A DNA stretch of 64,000 nucleotides from an uncultured Aquimarina sp. (lineage in GTDB: Bacteria; Bacteroidota; Bacteroidia; Flavobacteriales; Flavobacteriaceae), in the NCBI GenBank assembly GCA_947498455.1, contig CANMKK010000027.1:1-64000 (forward strand), given 5' to 3'. Position 1 is the first letter of the stretch; each line of letters opens with the position of its first letter. This document shows positions 7,489-17,248 of the stretch, piece after piece. A program made the position numbers and the translations under genes. Below the pieces are notes generated by a model. The model ran no database searches. It had not been told where the DNA came from and saw only the letters and a list, made by a program, of their open reading frames with translations.

Positions 7489-7673
7489 ATACGATTTATG
7501 GATAAGAAGTTCGTATAAAGAGTTTGAATTATTTTGCACTAGATTAAGGCATAAAATTAAAGAATAACCACTTGTGCTAGCTACGTCGAAGTATAGCTAT
7601 TCTTCAATTTTATAACGCAGATATAGTGCAAAAGAAACGAACTATATGCGAAAGTTTTATACGTAAATCGTAT
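7489..7673. mobile_element. MITE-like palindromic repeat, copy 1 (185 bp)
   Basis: The termini are complementary: ATACGATTTATGGATAAG at the left, and TTTTATACGTAAATCGTAT at the right, flanked by TA on both sides. The whole element is a long imperfect hairpin (left TTTTGCACTAGAT pairs with right ATATAGTGCAAAA). It has no ORF. Further copies lie at 45154-45315 and, shortened and inverted, at 24511-24592. The loop of this copy carries a CTACGTCGAAGTATAG insertion absent from copy 2. Confidence 0.7.
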
Positions 7674-7916
7674 TAGCATAGCGAAATGTTATCGAACAGA
7701 ATAAAACACAAAGTTAATCTTGTACAAAAAGCACTAAAAAAAACGCTCAAAGTACCCAACAAAATGCAAGAATCAATCATAAAAAACTGAAAAACAATAA
7801 GTAAGGCACAAAAATTAAACTTTTTAAAAAAAACTTTAAAAAATAGGGTAACAAAATGTCAAGCCATGACATTAAATAACTAAAGAACAAAGTATTATTT
7901 TAAAAAATAGAAAAAC

Positions 7917-8363
7917 GTGGCAAATACCATTAGAAAAACAGAAGCAGGAATTCTAGAACAAAACCGTGTAGCACTAAGCAATGTAAAAAAACAACCACTA
8001 ATAGCCTCAGAAATGGCAGAACTGGGGTATGGAGCAGAAAAAATAGCCGAAGGAGAACAAATCCTATCGGAAACCCGTGCCGCTTATGATTTCAAAAAAC
8101 AAGAAGAAATCGAAACTATAGAAGCCTCTGTTAAAATTACCACAGAAGACATCGCCACAGAACTAGCACAAATACAAACATTAGAAACCGCCCGTACCAC
8201 ATACCTGCGAGAAGTCGGAGAATCACAAGACGCCACCAAACAAAAAGACGCAGCATTTGCCAAAATGGACGATTGGATGCAAGATTTTTATGCGATAGCT
8301 GATATTGCCTTAGAAGGTCAACCTCAACTAATAGAAGCACTAGCCAGAAAAAGAAAAAGTTAA
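7917..8363 (+). CDS. Hypothetical alpha-helical protein, GTG start
   Basis: This 148-residue, mostly helical protein lacks a signal peptide and is rich in Ala/Glu, with a four-helix-bundle appearance. The C-terminal pattern MDDWMQDFYAIADIALEGQPQLIEALARKRKS is familiar from small Bacteroidota proteins of unknown function, but no function can be assigned. The frame opens with GTG at 7917 after a long AT-rich leader; no upstream ATG is available. A hairpin follows at 8374-8406. Confidence 0.65.
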   Translation: MANTIRKTEAGILEQNRVALSNVKKQPLIASEMAELGYGAEKIAEGEQILSETRAAYDFKKQEEIETIEASVKITTEDIATELAQIQTLETARTTYLREVGESQDATKQKDAAFAKMDDWMQDFYAIADIALEGQPQLIEALARKRKS

Positions 8364-8373
8364 ACTCCCTCAT

Positions 8374-8406
8374 AAACAGGTCAGCTTTCTGAAACCTGAC
8401 CTGTTT
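8374..8406 (+). terminator. Hairpin after the helical protein gene
   Basis: The arms AAACAGGTCAG and CTGACCTGTTT are perfect with an 11-nt loop, starting 10 bp after the stop. There is no long T-run, so termination strength is uncertain. Confidence 0.5.
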
Positions 8407-8551
8407 GATATATCTTATAAATAATTATTCATCTCTATAAACCGAACCCAGAGGTTCTCGAAGGGGGAAGCTATCAAAAGGTCAAGCTTTAGAAGAGTGA
8501 GACTCTCGAACCCTGAAAATGAAAAAAACATAAAAGATTACAAATAACATC

Positions 8552-9154
8552 ATGAAAAACTTAAAACCAAAAACAGTAAAAACACCATTCAGTCCGCGTA
8601 CTATATTAGGAACCATTATTCTTGTACTACTCATCTCTAATCTAACCATCGCACAACCAAGAAAAGGGCAATTTATAAAAGCCTCCATAGGTTATGGAAT
8701 AAGCACGCCTTATGCCAATGTAGACATACACGGATCCGGTTTTTACGCACAAGGAGAATATGTATACGGAGTAACCAAATGGTTCGGAGTACGACCCTAT
8801 GCAGCACTACTGCTAACAAAAACCAGTGACACTGACATAGACCCATCTCTATCAGAGTATGAAATCAATTCCAGAGCATTTTTATTGGGAGGTAAGATTC
8901 GTGTAGCCATACCAATACCGTGGTTCGCCCCATATTTAGAAACAGGTATCGGTGCCTCACTAGGTTCATTCGAAACCATCACACCACCCACCTCTATAGA
9001 AAAAAATGGATTAATAATGCACATTCCATTTACAATGGGAGTAGCATTAGGACCTAAACACAGTATAGAAATAGAATTCGCCTATTATTTCCATCCTTCA
9101 GCAAAACAATTCAATGGAGCAATGGCATTAGGACTCTCATTTCCTATAAATTAA
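8552..9154 (+). CDS. Outer-membrane beta-barrel protein
   Basis: This 200-residue protein has a long N-terminal region (about 1-40) ending in a signal peptide (TIILVLLISNLTIAQ). The mature part of about 160 residues is made of alternating amphipathic strands (FIKASIGYGISTPYANV, FYAQGEYVYGVTKWFGVRPYAALLL, HSIEIEFAYYFHP) and ends in a barrel-like strand with a terminal aromatic/aliphatic pattern. This fits a small OmpW/OmpA-like barrel with eight strands. The role is unknown. The start ATG at 8552 is the first in the frame; a hairpin at 9203-9233 follows. Confidence 0.7.
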   Translation: MKNLKPKTVKTPFSPRTILGTIILVLLISNLTIAQPRKGQFIKASIGYGISTPYANVDIHGSGFYAQGEYVYGVTKWFGVRPYAALLLTKTSDTDIDPSLSEYEINSRAFLLGGKIRVAIPIPWFAPYLETGIGASLGSFETITPPTSIEKNGLIMHIPFTMGVALGPKHSIEIEFAYYFHPSAKQFNGAMALGLSFPIN

Positions 9155-9202
9155 TTACTTTGAGAAACATATGATTATATAAAAACAAACTCCAAATAAA
9201 CC

Positions 9203-9233
9203 AGGCCTCACAGTTTTAGAAACCTGTGAGGCC
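9203..9233 (+). terminator. Hairpin after the barrel gene
   Basis: The arms AGGCCTCACAG and CTGTGAGGCC are perfect with a 10-nt loop, 48 bp after the stop codon. The downstream sequence is AT-rich but lacks a clear T-tract. Confidence 0.5.
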
Positions 9234-9597
9234 CTAATTAAAATAACGTAAGCTACCTCGGGGTATTAAAGGCGGTGCCAATAAAACAGCTCTTTCAATA
9301 AAAAATCAATAACCTCAGAACAAATTCTAGTACTATAATCATGAAAAAAAACATTTTGCTTTCCCGACAAATTTCTTAAATAAAAAAACTACCCTACAAT
9401 AAGCGAATTAAATTCTAAAAGAAATCATAATCCAGTATCCATTCCCATCAAATTATTCTAAATTGTTCTTTTCTAGTACCGGTTCTTATATGAAATAACC
9501 AGAGTTACATGTTAAAGCGTGAAATAATAAGAAGCAATTTTAGCAGGCAATTTCATCTCAGAATGGTATAAGAACAAACCTTACACACATCACATTT
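9234..9597. other. Intergenic region with short dispersed repeat
   Basis: No gene is seen. Bases 9255-9286 (CCTCGGGGTATTAAA followed by GGCGGTGCCAATAAAA) recur at 48290-48316. The rest is AT-rich leader for the amidohydrolase gene. Confidence 0.4.
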
Positions 9598-10872
9598 ATG
9601 AAACTCTTTTACACACTCCTTGTTATATGTACCAGCACTATGGTGTTTTCGCAAGATACCTATTTACATTGCGGAAAATTAATAGATACTAAAAACGGAA
9701 AAATACTTGTCGAAAAAACAATTATAGTATCAGGAAACAAAATTAGTAAAGTAGAAAACGGATACACTGTAGGTACAAAAAAAGATCACATCATAGATCT
9801 TAAAAATAAAACAGTACTACCCGGTTTAATTGATCTGCATGTACATATCGAAAGCGAATCCAATCCCAAAGCATATTTACAGAAGTACACCAATAATGAA
9901 GCAGATGTTGCATTCAATTCTGTAGGATTTGCCAAAACTACATTGATGGCAGGTTTTACCACTGTCAGAGATCTAGGAGGCAGTGGAGTAAATATTGCAC
10001 TAAAAAAAGCCATAGCAGCAGGAAAAATCGATGGCCCAAGAATCTTTACCGCAGGAAAATCGCTTGCCACAACAGGGGGGCATGCTGATCCTACCAATGG
10101 TACTAAAAAATCTTTGATGGGAGACCCCGGGCCTAAAGAAGGAGTAGTAAATAGCGTAGAGGATGCTAAAAAAGCAGTCCGTCAACGCTATAAAAACGGA
10201 GCCGACCTTATCAAAATTACCGCAACCGGAGGCGTACTCAGTGTAGCAAAAAGTAGCTCCAACCCACAATTTACTATAGAAGAAATCAAAGCCATTTGTA
10301 AAACCGCGAAAGATTATGGATTCCATGTAGCCGCACATGCACATGGGGACGAAGGCATGCAACGTGCCGTACTCGGTGGCGTAAAAACAATAGAACACGG
10401 AACATTGATGAGTGAAAAAACAATGGATCTTATGAAGCAATACAACGCATATCTTGTACCCACAATAACAGCAGGAAAAGAAGTTACAGACAAAGCAAAA
10501 ATCAATGGATACTATCCCGCCATTATTGTCCCTAAAGCATTAGAAATAGGTCCAAAGATTCAAAACACCTTTAGCAAAGCCTATAAAAGAGGTGTTGGTA
10601 TTGCATTTGGTACAGATGCAGGAGTATTTAAACACGGAGAAAACGGAAAAGAATTTCGATATATGGTAGAAGGCGGTATGTCACCCATAGAAACCATACA
10701 AAGTGCCACAACCACCAATGCAAAAATCCTAAATATGGAAAAACAGTTAGGCCAGATTGAAGCAGGCTTCTTAGCAGATATTATCGCTGTTAATGAAAAT
10801 CCATCAGAAAACATTGCTACAATGGAAAATGTAATATTCATAATGAAAAATGGTAAAATATATAAGCAATAG
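9598..10872 (+). CDS. Exported amidohydrolase family protein (imidazolonepropionase/prolidase-like)
   Basis: This 424-residue protein has a signal peptide (1-19, MVFSQ). The small beta domain (20-70) leads into a TIM barrel with the metal ligands of the superfamily: His81 and His83 (DLHVHIE), Lys206 (GADLIKITATGG, the site usually carbamylated), His247 (VAAHAHG), His267 (TIEHG) and Asp340 (FGTDAG). The complete ligand set suggests an active binuclear hydrolase. Relatives cleave Xaa-Pro or similar dipeptides or cyclic amides in the periplasm. The exact substrate is not readable. A cyclase-family gene follows 72 bp downstream in the same direction, and the two could be co-transcribed. Confidence 0.85.
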   Translation: MKLFYTLLVICTSTMVFSQDTYLHCGKLIDTKNGKILVEKTIIVSGNKISKVENGYTVGTKKDHIIDLKNKTVLPGLIDLHVHIESESNPKAYLQKYTNNEADVAFNSVGFAKTTLMAGFTTVRDLGGSGVNIALKKAIAAGKIDGPRIFTAGKSLATTGGHADPTNGTKKSLMGDPGPKEGVVNSVEDAKKAVRQRYKNGADLIKITATGGVLSVAKSSSNPQFTIEEIKAICKTAKDYGFHVAAHAHGDEGMQRAVLGGVKTIEHGTLMSEKTMDLMKQYNAYLVPTITAGKEVTDKAKINGYYPAIIVPKALEIGPKIQNTFSKAYKRGVGIAFGTDAGVFKHGENGKEFRYMVEGGMSPIETIQSATTTNAKILNMEKQLGQIEAGFLADIIAVNENPSENIATMENVIFIMKNGKIYKQ

Positions 10873-10944
10873 AATAATATAACACAAAGCTTTTCCTTTA
10901 TTTTAGAATCAATTCTTAAAATTCAACAACTCTAATAAACCTAC

Positions 10945-11706
10945 ATGAAAATCATAGATTTATCCAAACCCATACAATATAACAAATCAGATCCTTGGTT
11001 TATGCGTGTAAAAATAAAGCACAAACCACATAAAAAAGCAAAATGGTTAATCCGTGCTTTGGGATTACCTTTTAAGCTATTTCCAAAAGGATTTGATGGA
11101 TGGGCAGATGACACCATTCAAAAAATGGGAGTACATGCTACCACACATATAGACGCTCCCTGGCATTATTCTCCTACTACCAATGGTATAAAGTCTAAAA
11201 CTATAGACGAAATACCCCTAGAGTGGTGTTATGGAGATGGCATTGTAATAGATATGAAACATAAAGAAGATTTTGATCCAATTACAGTACAGGACATAGA
11301 ATCTTTTTTATCTACTCATAATCTAGCTATTAAAAAAGATATGATTGTTTTAATTAAAACAGGACGAGACAAATATAACGGTGATAAAGATTTTCATAAG
11401 AAAGGTACAGGAATGAGTCCTGAAGCCACACACTGGTTAATTGATCAGGGAATTAAAGTAATGGGTATTGATTCCTGGGGTTGGGACATCCCGTTACCAC
11501 ATATGATCAAAAAAGCAAAAGAAACCAAAAATCCAGAATTGTTCTGGGAAGCCCATTTAGTAGGTCAACAAAAAGAATATTGCCATATGGAACAATTGGT
11601 AAATCTAGATGCACTTCCCTATACAGGTTTTAAAGTTTCAGCCTTTCCTCTTAAAATTGTTGGAGCCTCTGCAGGACCATCTAGAGTGGTAGCTATACTG
11701 AATTAA
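10945..11706 (+). CDS. Cyclase family protein (kynurenine formamidase-like)
   Basis: This 253-residue cytosolic protein has the metal-binding signature of the family: His64-x3-His68-x-Asp70-x3-His74 (GVHATTHIDAPWH). Later comes GIDSWGWDIP and, near the C-terminus, DALPYTGFKVSAFPLKIVGASAGPSRVVA, the standard closing motif. Members hydrolyse formamides or cyclic amides/lactones; the substrate here is unknown. The gene follows an exported amidohydrolase by 72 bp, so a shared degradation route is possible but unproven. Confidence 0.85.
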   Translation: MKIIDLSKPIQYNKSDPWFMRVKIKHKPHKKAKWLIRALGLPFKLFPKGFDGWADDTIQKMGVHATTHIDAPWHYSPTTNGIKSKTIDEIPLEWCYGDGIVIDMKHKEDFDPITVQDIESFLSTHNLAIKKDMIVLIKTGRDKYNGDKDFHKKGTGMSPEATHWLIDQGIKVMGIDSWGWDIPLPHMIKKAKETKNPELFWEAHLVGQQKEYCHMEQLVNLDALPYTGFKVSAFPLKIVGASAGPSRVVAILN

Positions 11707-11835
11707 GAAAACTGGTTATACCAATTTCTTAAATAAAATCACTAGATAAAGTCATCTAAAAAATGGCATAACAATCAAAATCAGGCTTAATAACAAATTA
11801 ATCTTGAGACGGCGTAAATTTATAACCCTAAAAAA

Positions 11836-12288
11836 ATGTTTCAATTGATTATCAGAAAATATACACATCAAGACAAATCCAGTGTAATTGAATTATTACA
11901 ACAAAACACTCCTGATTTCTTTGACCCTTCTGAAGAAAAAGATTTTAAATACTATCTGGCTCATGAAATAGAAGATTATTTTGTTATAGAACAAGATAAT
12001 CAAGTAATTGGATCCGGAGGAATTAATTACTTCCCGAAAAACAATACTGCAAAAATATCATGGGATTTTATTGCGCCCAAATTTCAAGGTAAAGGAATAG
12101 GCAAAAAGCTTACAGAATACCGTATCGAATATTTGAAAAAAAAGACAGAGATAAAGCGTATCATTGTCAGAACATCCCAATTCACCTACTTATTTTATGA
12201 AAAATTAGGGTTTAAACTAGAGAAAATTGAAAAAGATTTCTGGGCTAAGGGGTATGATCTCTATCAGATGAAAATGAACAACGAATAA
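11836..12288 (+). CDS. GNAT family N-acetyltransferase
   Basis: This 150-residue protein has the GNAT layout: an N-terminal strand and helix, the central strand YFVIEQDNQVIGSGGINYF, the acetyl-CoA loop FQGKGIGKKL (about residues 86-95, Q-x-x-G-x-G type), and the C-terminal FYEKLGFKLEKIE. It transfers an acetyl group to an amine; the acceptor cannot be predicted. It is preceded by a 130-bp gap and followed by an unrelated exported protein. Confidence 0.85.
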   Translation: MFQLIIRKYTHQDKSSVIELLQQNTPDFFDPSEEKDFKYYLAHEIEDYFVIEQDNQVIGSGGINYFPKNNTAKISWDFIAPKFQGKGIGKKLTEYRIEYLKKKTEIKRIIVRTSQFTYLFYEKLGFKLEKIEKDFWAKGYDLYQMKMNNE

Positions 12289-12404
12289 CCTCGACACATA
12301 GTATTTAAGTTAACTCTAAAAAAATGTTCATTAACCAGAAATTGAAACCATATACATTGTATAAAAATTCAATTCTTTACATTTATACTTTAATACTAAG
12401 TAAT

Positions 12405-12905
12405 ATGAAACCTATATTCACAATCTTATGTGCTATTTTTTTTACACAAACTTCTTTTGGGCAAAAAAATGAACTTTCTATATTCAATAACCTAATTGGT
12501 AAAAAATGGGAAGCAGAAGGAAATTGGGGAGATGGATCCAAGTTTAAGCAAGAAATTACTTTTTCTTACGACCTGAACAATACTATCGTAATTGTACAAT
12601 CAAATGGATATACTAATCAAGAGCAAACACAATATGGGGCTCGTAATCACGGTATCCGAAAATTTGATACCAAAACTAATACTTTAAAGTTTTGGGAATT
12701 TGATGTTTTTGGAGGTCTAACCGAAGGAGAAATTAAGATCGATGGAAAAAACATTATTTACCAATACCAATATGGAAAATCGGTTGTAACAGATATGTGG
12801 GAATACGTTGATGATAACACCTATAATTTTAAAGTGGGGAATTATAATAATGGTATATGGAAACAAGTCTATTTGTCCACTCAATTCAAAACAACTACAA
12901 AATAA
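12405..12905 (+). CDS. Exported DUF1579-like protein
   Basis: The start is set at 12405 because this ATG opens directly onto a signal peptide (MKPIFTILCAIFFTQTSFGQ); upstream in-frame codons from 12324 would only add a poorly conserved hydrophobic tail. The mature part of about 147 residues has a lipocalin/calycin-like strand pattern (LIGKKWEAEGNWGDGSKFKQEITF, LKFWEFDVFGG, NIIYQYQYG), similar to proteins annotated as DUF1579 or exported lipocalin-like. The function is unknown and the location probably periplasmic. Confidence 0.65.
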   Translation: MKPIFTILCAIFFTQTSFGQKNELSIFNNLIGKKWEAEGNWGDGSKFKQEITFSYDLNNTIVIVQSNGYTNQEQTQYGARNHGIRKFDTKTNTLKFWEFDVFGGLTEGEIKIDGKNIIYQYQYGKSVVTDMWEYVDDNTYNFKVGNYNNGIWKQVYLSTQFKTTTK

Positions 12906-13211
12906 TATATCCAAGTAATTTTTAGTAATGTTAGAGGAAGTTGTTTTTTACTTTGGTGGATTCAAGTCATAAATACACACCATTTTTTCAACAGAAATTA
13001 TTTTAAAACCACTTTATACATCAAAACATACCATACATACAACCAAAGCTACCGTTTATACATTTTACAATAAATTATCTTTTGAAATTTAATAATTTTA
13101 AACTCAAAACCTACCTATGTACAAAACTATTAAAATAACCAACTATTTTAAATTAACACCATTTTTAAGTATATAAGATTAGGTTTCATTTATTAATTCA
13201 AAATAAAAAAA

Positions 13212-15077
13212 ATGAAAACTCTTAAAACAATCATCAACCTACTATGCGTATTTTGCCTTTTGGGTGTCTCGTACGCTCAATCAGAAATTACATGGAAAAA
13301 ATCAATCAATAATGATGATTCAGCATCACTATCTTTTAACACTGTAAAAAGTGTAATCGATAATGAAGGTTATTCATATACGATAGGGATTTTTAGATCT
13401 ACTATTGATTTGGACCCTAATCAAGAAGTTCTTGAGTTGACGCCAAAAGGCAGACAAGACATTTTCATACAAAAACTCGATACTAATGGTAATCTTGTAT
13501 GGGCAATTTCTTATGGAGGAACTGAAGAAACAACATACTTCGATGAAATAAAACTAGATAGTCAAGGAAATATATTTGTAAAGGGATATTTTTCTGGCAC
13601 AGTCGATTTTGACCCCAGTGATAATGAATTTAATCTTACTTCTAAAGGAGAAACCGATCACTACATCCTAAAGTTAAATAACAATGGAGAATTCTTATGG
13701 GCTCAAGCATTTGGTACAGAACATTCTGATGGAGGAGGTGATATAGCATTTGATTCTGAAAACAGTGTAATTATTACGGGTAGATTTCGTGGAACTATAG
13801 ATATTAACCCTGGAGGTGGAGTATATCATATTACTTCGCTAGGGGAACACCCCATATTTGATTTGGCCAATACATTCATATTAAAATTACATAGCTCTGG
13901 AAATTTTTTATGGGCTCGATCCGTGACAAGCACAGAAACGTGTGCCGCACAAAGTATAGAAACAGATAGTAAAGGTAATATAGTAATTGCTGGTTATTTC
14001 GATGGAAAGACTGATTTTGACCCAGGCACTAACGTTTATGAATTAGAACAAGCAAAAGGCTTTCACGGCTTTTTATTAAAATTAAATAGTGCAGGTGATT
14101 TTAAATGGGTAAAGAATTTTAAACACAAAACAGATTCTTTTCTAAATACTATAAGCAGTAATGATTTGATCATTGATCAAGAAGACAATCTTATTTGGGG
14201 TGCTAATTATAGAGGTTCAATTGATATTGACCCTGGAAATGATGAATATATATTACCTTACAAAGGGTTTTCCACTAATTCGTTTATAGTAAAACTTACT
14301 AGTCAGGGAAGTTTCTTGTGGGGGAATAAGATTGGAGAACGTAATGAATATGTATCAGGTTTAAGTACGGATACCTATGGAAATATTTATGCTACAGGCT
14401 TTTTATTAGATGAAGTTAAATATGACTTGGATTCTAGAGATGATTCTGTTTTTGAAATTGAATTACAAAAAGGAGGTACAGGGTCGTCGTATTGTATTGG
14501 TTATAATGGAAAAGATGGTGTTCCTTTTTTTGCTAGACTATTGGAAGGAGAATTTGAAAAAGAATATGAAGAAAATTATAGAGACGACATTATAGGCAGA
14601 TCAATATCTATAAATAAAAATAATGAGCTGCTTTTTACTAGTGTTGCATATTCCCCTACAAACCTTTATTCTTCAGAGACAACAGTAAATAATCCTAACC
14701 AAACAGATCCAGAATTTATATCAAAAGAAGAAGAAGAAGGAATTATCTTAGTAAAACTAAACATTGATGAATTGCAAAAAAATCTTTCTAAAACTTTTGC
14801 TCAAGCTACAGCAGAAAAACTAAAAGCATATCCTAATCCTATAAAAAATGATAATCAGGTCATTGTTGATTTAGGAAGTATTAATGATAAGGATATAAAA
14901 AATGCAATATTAGAGTTATATGATTTTAAAGGAACGTTACTAAAAACAATACCTGCTTCTAGAAGATTAGTTGATTTAAAAGATATTAATCATCAACTAA
15001 AATCAGGAATCTACACGATTATATTAAAATCTACTAATCAAACTTCTAAAAAATCATTAAAATTAATCAAAATATAA
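13212..15077 (+). CDS. T9SS-secreted SBBP-like repeat protein, copy 1
   Basis: This 621-residue protein has a signal peptide (1-23, VSYAQ). Residues about 40-510 are repeats of about 50 residues with the core GNIFVKGYFSGTVDFDPS....LTSKG..D.YILKLN..GEFLWA, typical of Bacteroidota beta-propeller/SBBP-like exported proteins. The DFDPG loops look like calcium-binding sites. Residues about 545-621 are a type A T9SS C-terminal sorting domain (KAYPNPIKNDNQV ... LYDFKGTLLKTI ... GIYTIILKS ... KKSLKLIKI), so the protein should be exported by the type IX system to the surface or medium. The ligand is unknown. The next gene is its close tandem duplicate. Confidence 0.85.
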   Translation: MKTLKTIINLLCVFCLLGVSYAQSEITWKKSINNDDSASLSFNTVKSVIDNEGYSYTIGIFRSTIDLDPNQEVLELTPKGRQDIFIQKLDTNGNLVWAISYGGTEETTYFDEIKLDSQGNIFVKGYFSGTVDFDPSDNEFNLTSKGETDHYILKLNNNGEFLWAQAFGTEHSDGGGDIAFDSENSVIITGRFRGTIDINPGGGVYHITSLGEHPIFDLANTFILKLHSSGNFLWARSVTSTETCAAQSIETDSKGNIVIAGYFDGKTDFDPGTNVYELEQAKGFHGFLLKLNSAGDFKWVKNFKHKTDSFLNTISSNDLIIDQEDNLIWGANYRGSIDIDPGNDEYILPYKGFSTNSFIVKLTSQGSFLWGNKIGERNEYVSGLSTDTYGNIYATGFLLDEVKYDLDSRDDSVFEIELQKGGTGSSYCIGYNGKDGVPFFARLLEGEFEKEYEENYRDDIIGRSISINKNNELLFTSVAYSPTNLYSSETTVNNPNQTDPEFISKEEEEGIILVKLNIDELQKNLSKTFAQATAEKLKAYPNPIKNDNQVIVDLGSINDKDIKNAILELYDFKGTLLKTIPASRRLVDLKDINHQLKSGIYTIILKSTNQTSKKSLKLIKI

Positions 15078-15248
15078 GTTTGGTTTAGATGCGAGCTTAC
15101 AAGACATCTATCTTTTTACTACCTACCTAATAATTTTAAACTCAAAACCTACTTATGTACAAAACTATTAAAATAACCAACTATTTTAAATTAATACCAT
15201 TTTTAAGTATATAAGATTAGGTTTCATTTATTAATTCAAAATAAAAAA

Positions 15249-17111
15249 ATGAAAACTCTTAAAACAATCATCAACCTACTATGCGTATTTTGCCTTTTGG
15301 GTGTCTCGTACGCTCAATCAGAAATTACATGGAAAAAATCAATCAATAATGATGATTCCGCATCACAATTTTTTAACACTGTAAAAAGTGTAATCGATAA
15401 TGAAGGTTATTCATATACGATAGGGATTTTTAGATCTACCATTGATTTGGATCCTAATCAAGAAGTTCTTGAGTTAACGCCAAAAGGCAGAAAAGACATT
15501 TTCATACAAAAACTCGATACTAATGGTAACCTTGTATGGGCAATTTCTTATGGAGGAACTGAAGAAACGACCTATGATGAAATAAAGCTAGATAGTCAAG
15601 GAAATATATTTGTAAAGGGATATTTTTCTGGCACAACCGATTTTGACCCCAGTGATAATGAATTTAATCTTACTTCTAAAGGAGGAAGCGATCACTATAT
15701 CCTAAAGTTAAATAACGATGGAGAGTTCTTATGGGCTCAAGCATTTGGTTCAGAAATATATCCTGATGGAGGAGGTGATATAGCATTTGATTCTGAAAAC
15801 AGTGTAATTATTACAGGTACTTTTAGTGGCACTATAGATATTAACCCTGGGGGTGGAGTATATCATATTACTTCGCTAGGGGAACACCCCATATTTGATT
15901 TGCACAATACATTCATATTAAAATTACATAGCTCTGGAAATTTTTTATGGGCTCGAACTGTAACAAGTACAGAAGAATCTATCGCACAAAATATAGAAAC
16001 AGACAGTAAAGGTAATATAGTAATTTCTGGTTATTTCGATGGAAAGGCTGATTTTGACCCAGGTACTAAGGTTTATGAATTAGAACAAGGAATAGGCTTT
16101 CAGGGCTTTATATTAAAATTAAATAGTGCGGGTGATTTTAAATGGGTAAAGAATTTTAAACACAAACCAGATTCTTTTCTAAGCACTATAAGCAGTGCTG
16201 ATTTGATCATTGATCAAGAAGACAATATTATTTGGGGTGCTAATTATAGAAATTCAATTGATCTTGACCCTGGAGATGATGAATATATATTACCTTATGA
16301 AGGATTCCCTTCTACTAATGCGTTTATAGTAAAACTTACTAGTAAAGGAAATTTCTTATGGGGGAATAAGATTGGAGAACGTAATGAATATGTATCAGGT
16401 TTAAGTACGGATACCTATGGAAATATTTATGCTACAGGCTTTTTATTAGATGATATTAAATATGACTTGGATTCTAGAGATGATTCTGTTTTTGAAATTG
16501 AATTACAAAAAGGAGGTTTAGGGTCGTCGTATTGTATTGGTTATAATGGAAAAGATGGTGTTCCTTTTTTTGCTAGACTATTGGAAGGAGAATTTGAAAA
16601 AGAATATGAAGAAAATTATAGAGACGTCATTATGGGCAGATCAATATCTATAAATAAAAATAATGAGCTGCTTTTTACTAGTGTTACAAATTCCCCAACA
16701 AACCTTTATTCTTCAGAGACAACAGTAAATAATCCTAACCAAACAGATCCAGAATTTATATCAAAAGAAGAACAAGGAATTATCTTAGTAAAACTAAACA
16801 TTGATGAATTGCAAAAAAATCTTTCTAAAACTTTTGCTCAAGCTACAGTAGAAAAACTAAAAGCATATCCTAATCCTATAAAAAATGATAATCAAGTCAT
16901 TGTTGATTTAGGAAGTATTAATGATAAGGATATAAAAAATGCAATATTAGAGTTATATGATTTTAAAGGAACGTTACTAAAAACAATACCTGCTTCTAGA
17001 AGATTAGTTGATTTAAAAGATATTAATCAACTAAAATCAGGAATCTACACGATTATATTAAAATCTACTAATCAAACTTCTAAAAAATCATTAAAATTAA
17101 TCAAAATATAA
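15249..17111 (+). CDS. T9SS-secreted SBBP-like repeat protein, copy 2
   Basis: This 620-residue tandem duplicate of the preceding gene has the same signal peptide, repeat architecture and sorting domain. It differs by scattered substitutions and three in-frame indels: Tyr-Asp in place of Tyr-Phe-Asp near residue 114, Glu-Glu-Gln in place of a longer Glu run near 512, and a missing His near the C-terminus. Both frames are intact, so both are probably functional. Substitutions cluster in surface-loop parts of the repeats, while the sorting domain is almost unchanged. Its own leader duplicates that of copy 1. A hairpin terminator follows. Confidence 0.85.
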   Translation: MKTLKTIINLLCVFCLLGVSYAQSEITWKKSINNDDSASQFFNTVKSVIDNEGYSYTIGIFRSTIDLDPNQEVLELTPKGRKDIFIQKLDTNGNLVWAISYGGTEETTYDEIKLDSQGNIFVKGYFSGTTDFDPSDNEFNLTSKGGSDHYILKLNNDGEFLWAQAFGSEIYPDGGGDIAFDSENSVIITGTFSGTIDINPGGGVYHITSLGEHPIFDLHNTFILKLHSSGNFLWARTVTSTEESIAQNIETDSKGNIVISGYFDGKADFDPGTKVYELEQGIGFQGFILKLNSAGDFKWVKNFKHKPDSFLSTISSADLIIDQEDNIIWGANYRNSIDLDPGDDEYILPYEGFPSTNAFIVKLTSKGNFLWGNKIGERNEYVSGLSTDTYGNIYATGFLLDDIKYDLDSRDDSVFEIELQKGGLGSSYCIGYNGKDGVPFFARLLEGEFEKEYEENYRDVIMGRSISINKNNELLFTSVTNSPTNLYSSETTVNNPNQTDPEFISKEEQGIILVKLNIDELQKNLSKTFAQATVEKLKAYPNPIKNDNQVIVDLGSINDKDIKNAILELYDFKGTLLKTIPASRRLVDLKDINQLKSGIYTIILKSTNQTSKKSLKLIKI

Positions 17112-17168
17112 GTTTGGTTTAGATGCGAGCTTACAAGACATCTATCCTTTTTACTACCTAATAATTTC

Positions 17169-17200
17169 AAATTCTAAGGCTTTATAGAGCCTTAGAATTT
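17169..17200 (+). terminator. Terminator hairpin after duplicated secreted genes
   Basis: The arms AAATTCTAAGGCT and AGCCTTAGAATTT are perfect with a 6-nt loop, followed by TTTGATTTCT. It lies about 60 bp after the stop codon of copy 2. Confidence 0.65.
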
Positions 17201-17248
17201 GATTTCTCAATTAGGTTCTCTTGTAGTAAAAATAAACTGTACAAAAAA

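Larger units (their letters stand above)
13088..17160 (+). repeat. Tandem duplication of about 2,038 bp (promoter plus gene)
   Basis: The two units run from about 13091 and 15129. Each contains the same 120-bp leader (starting AATAATTTTAAACTC), the same gene, and the same trailer (AGTTTGGTTTAGATGCGAGC). The start codons are 2,037 bp apart. The last 700 bp of the two genes are almost identical, and the central parts differ more. Confidence 0.9.

Noticed and set aside
10000..10440. Minus-strand frame of 146 codons
   Set aside because: It is antisense to the amidohydrolase gene, which has complete metal-ligand motifs; the antisense protein is low-complexity Cys/Phe-rich.
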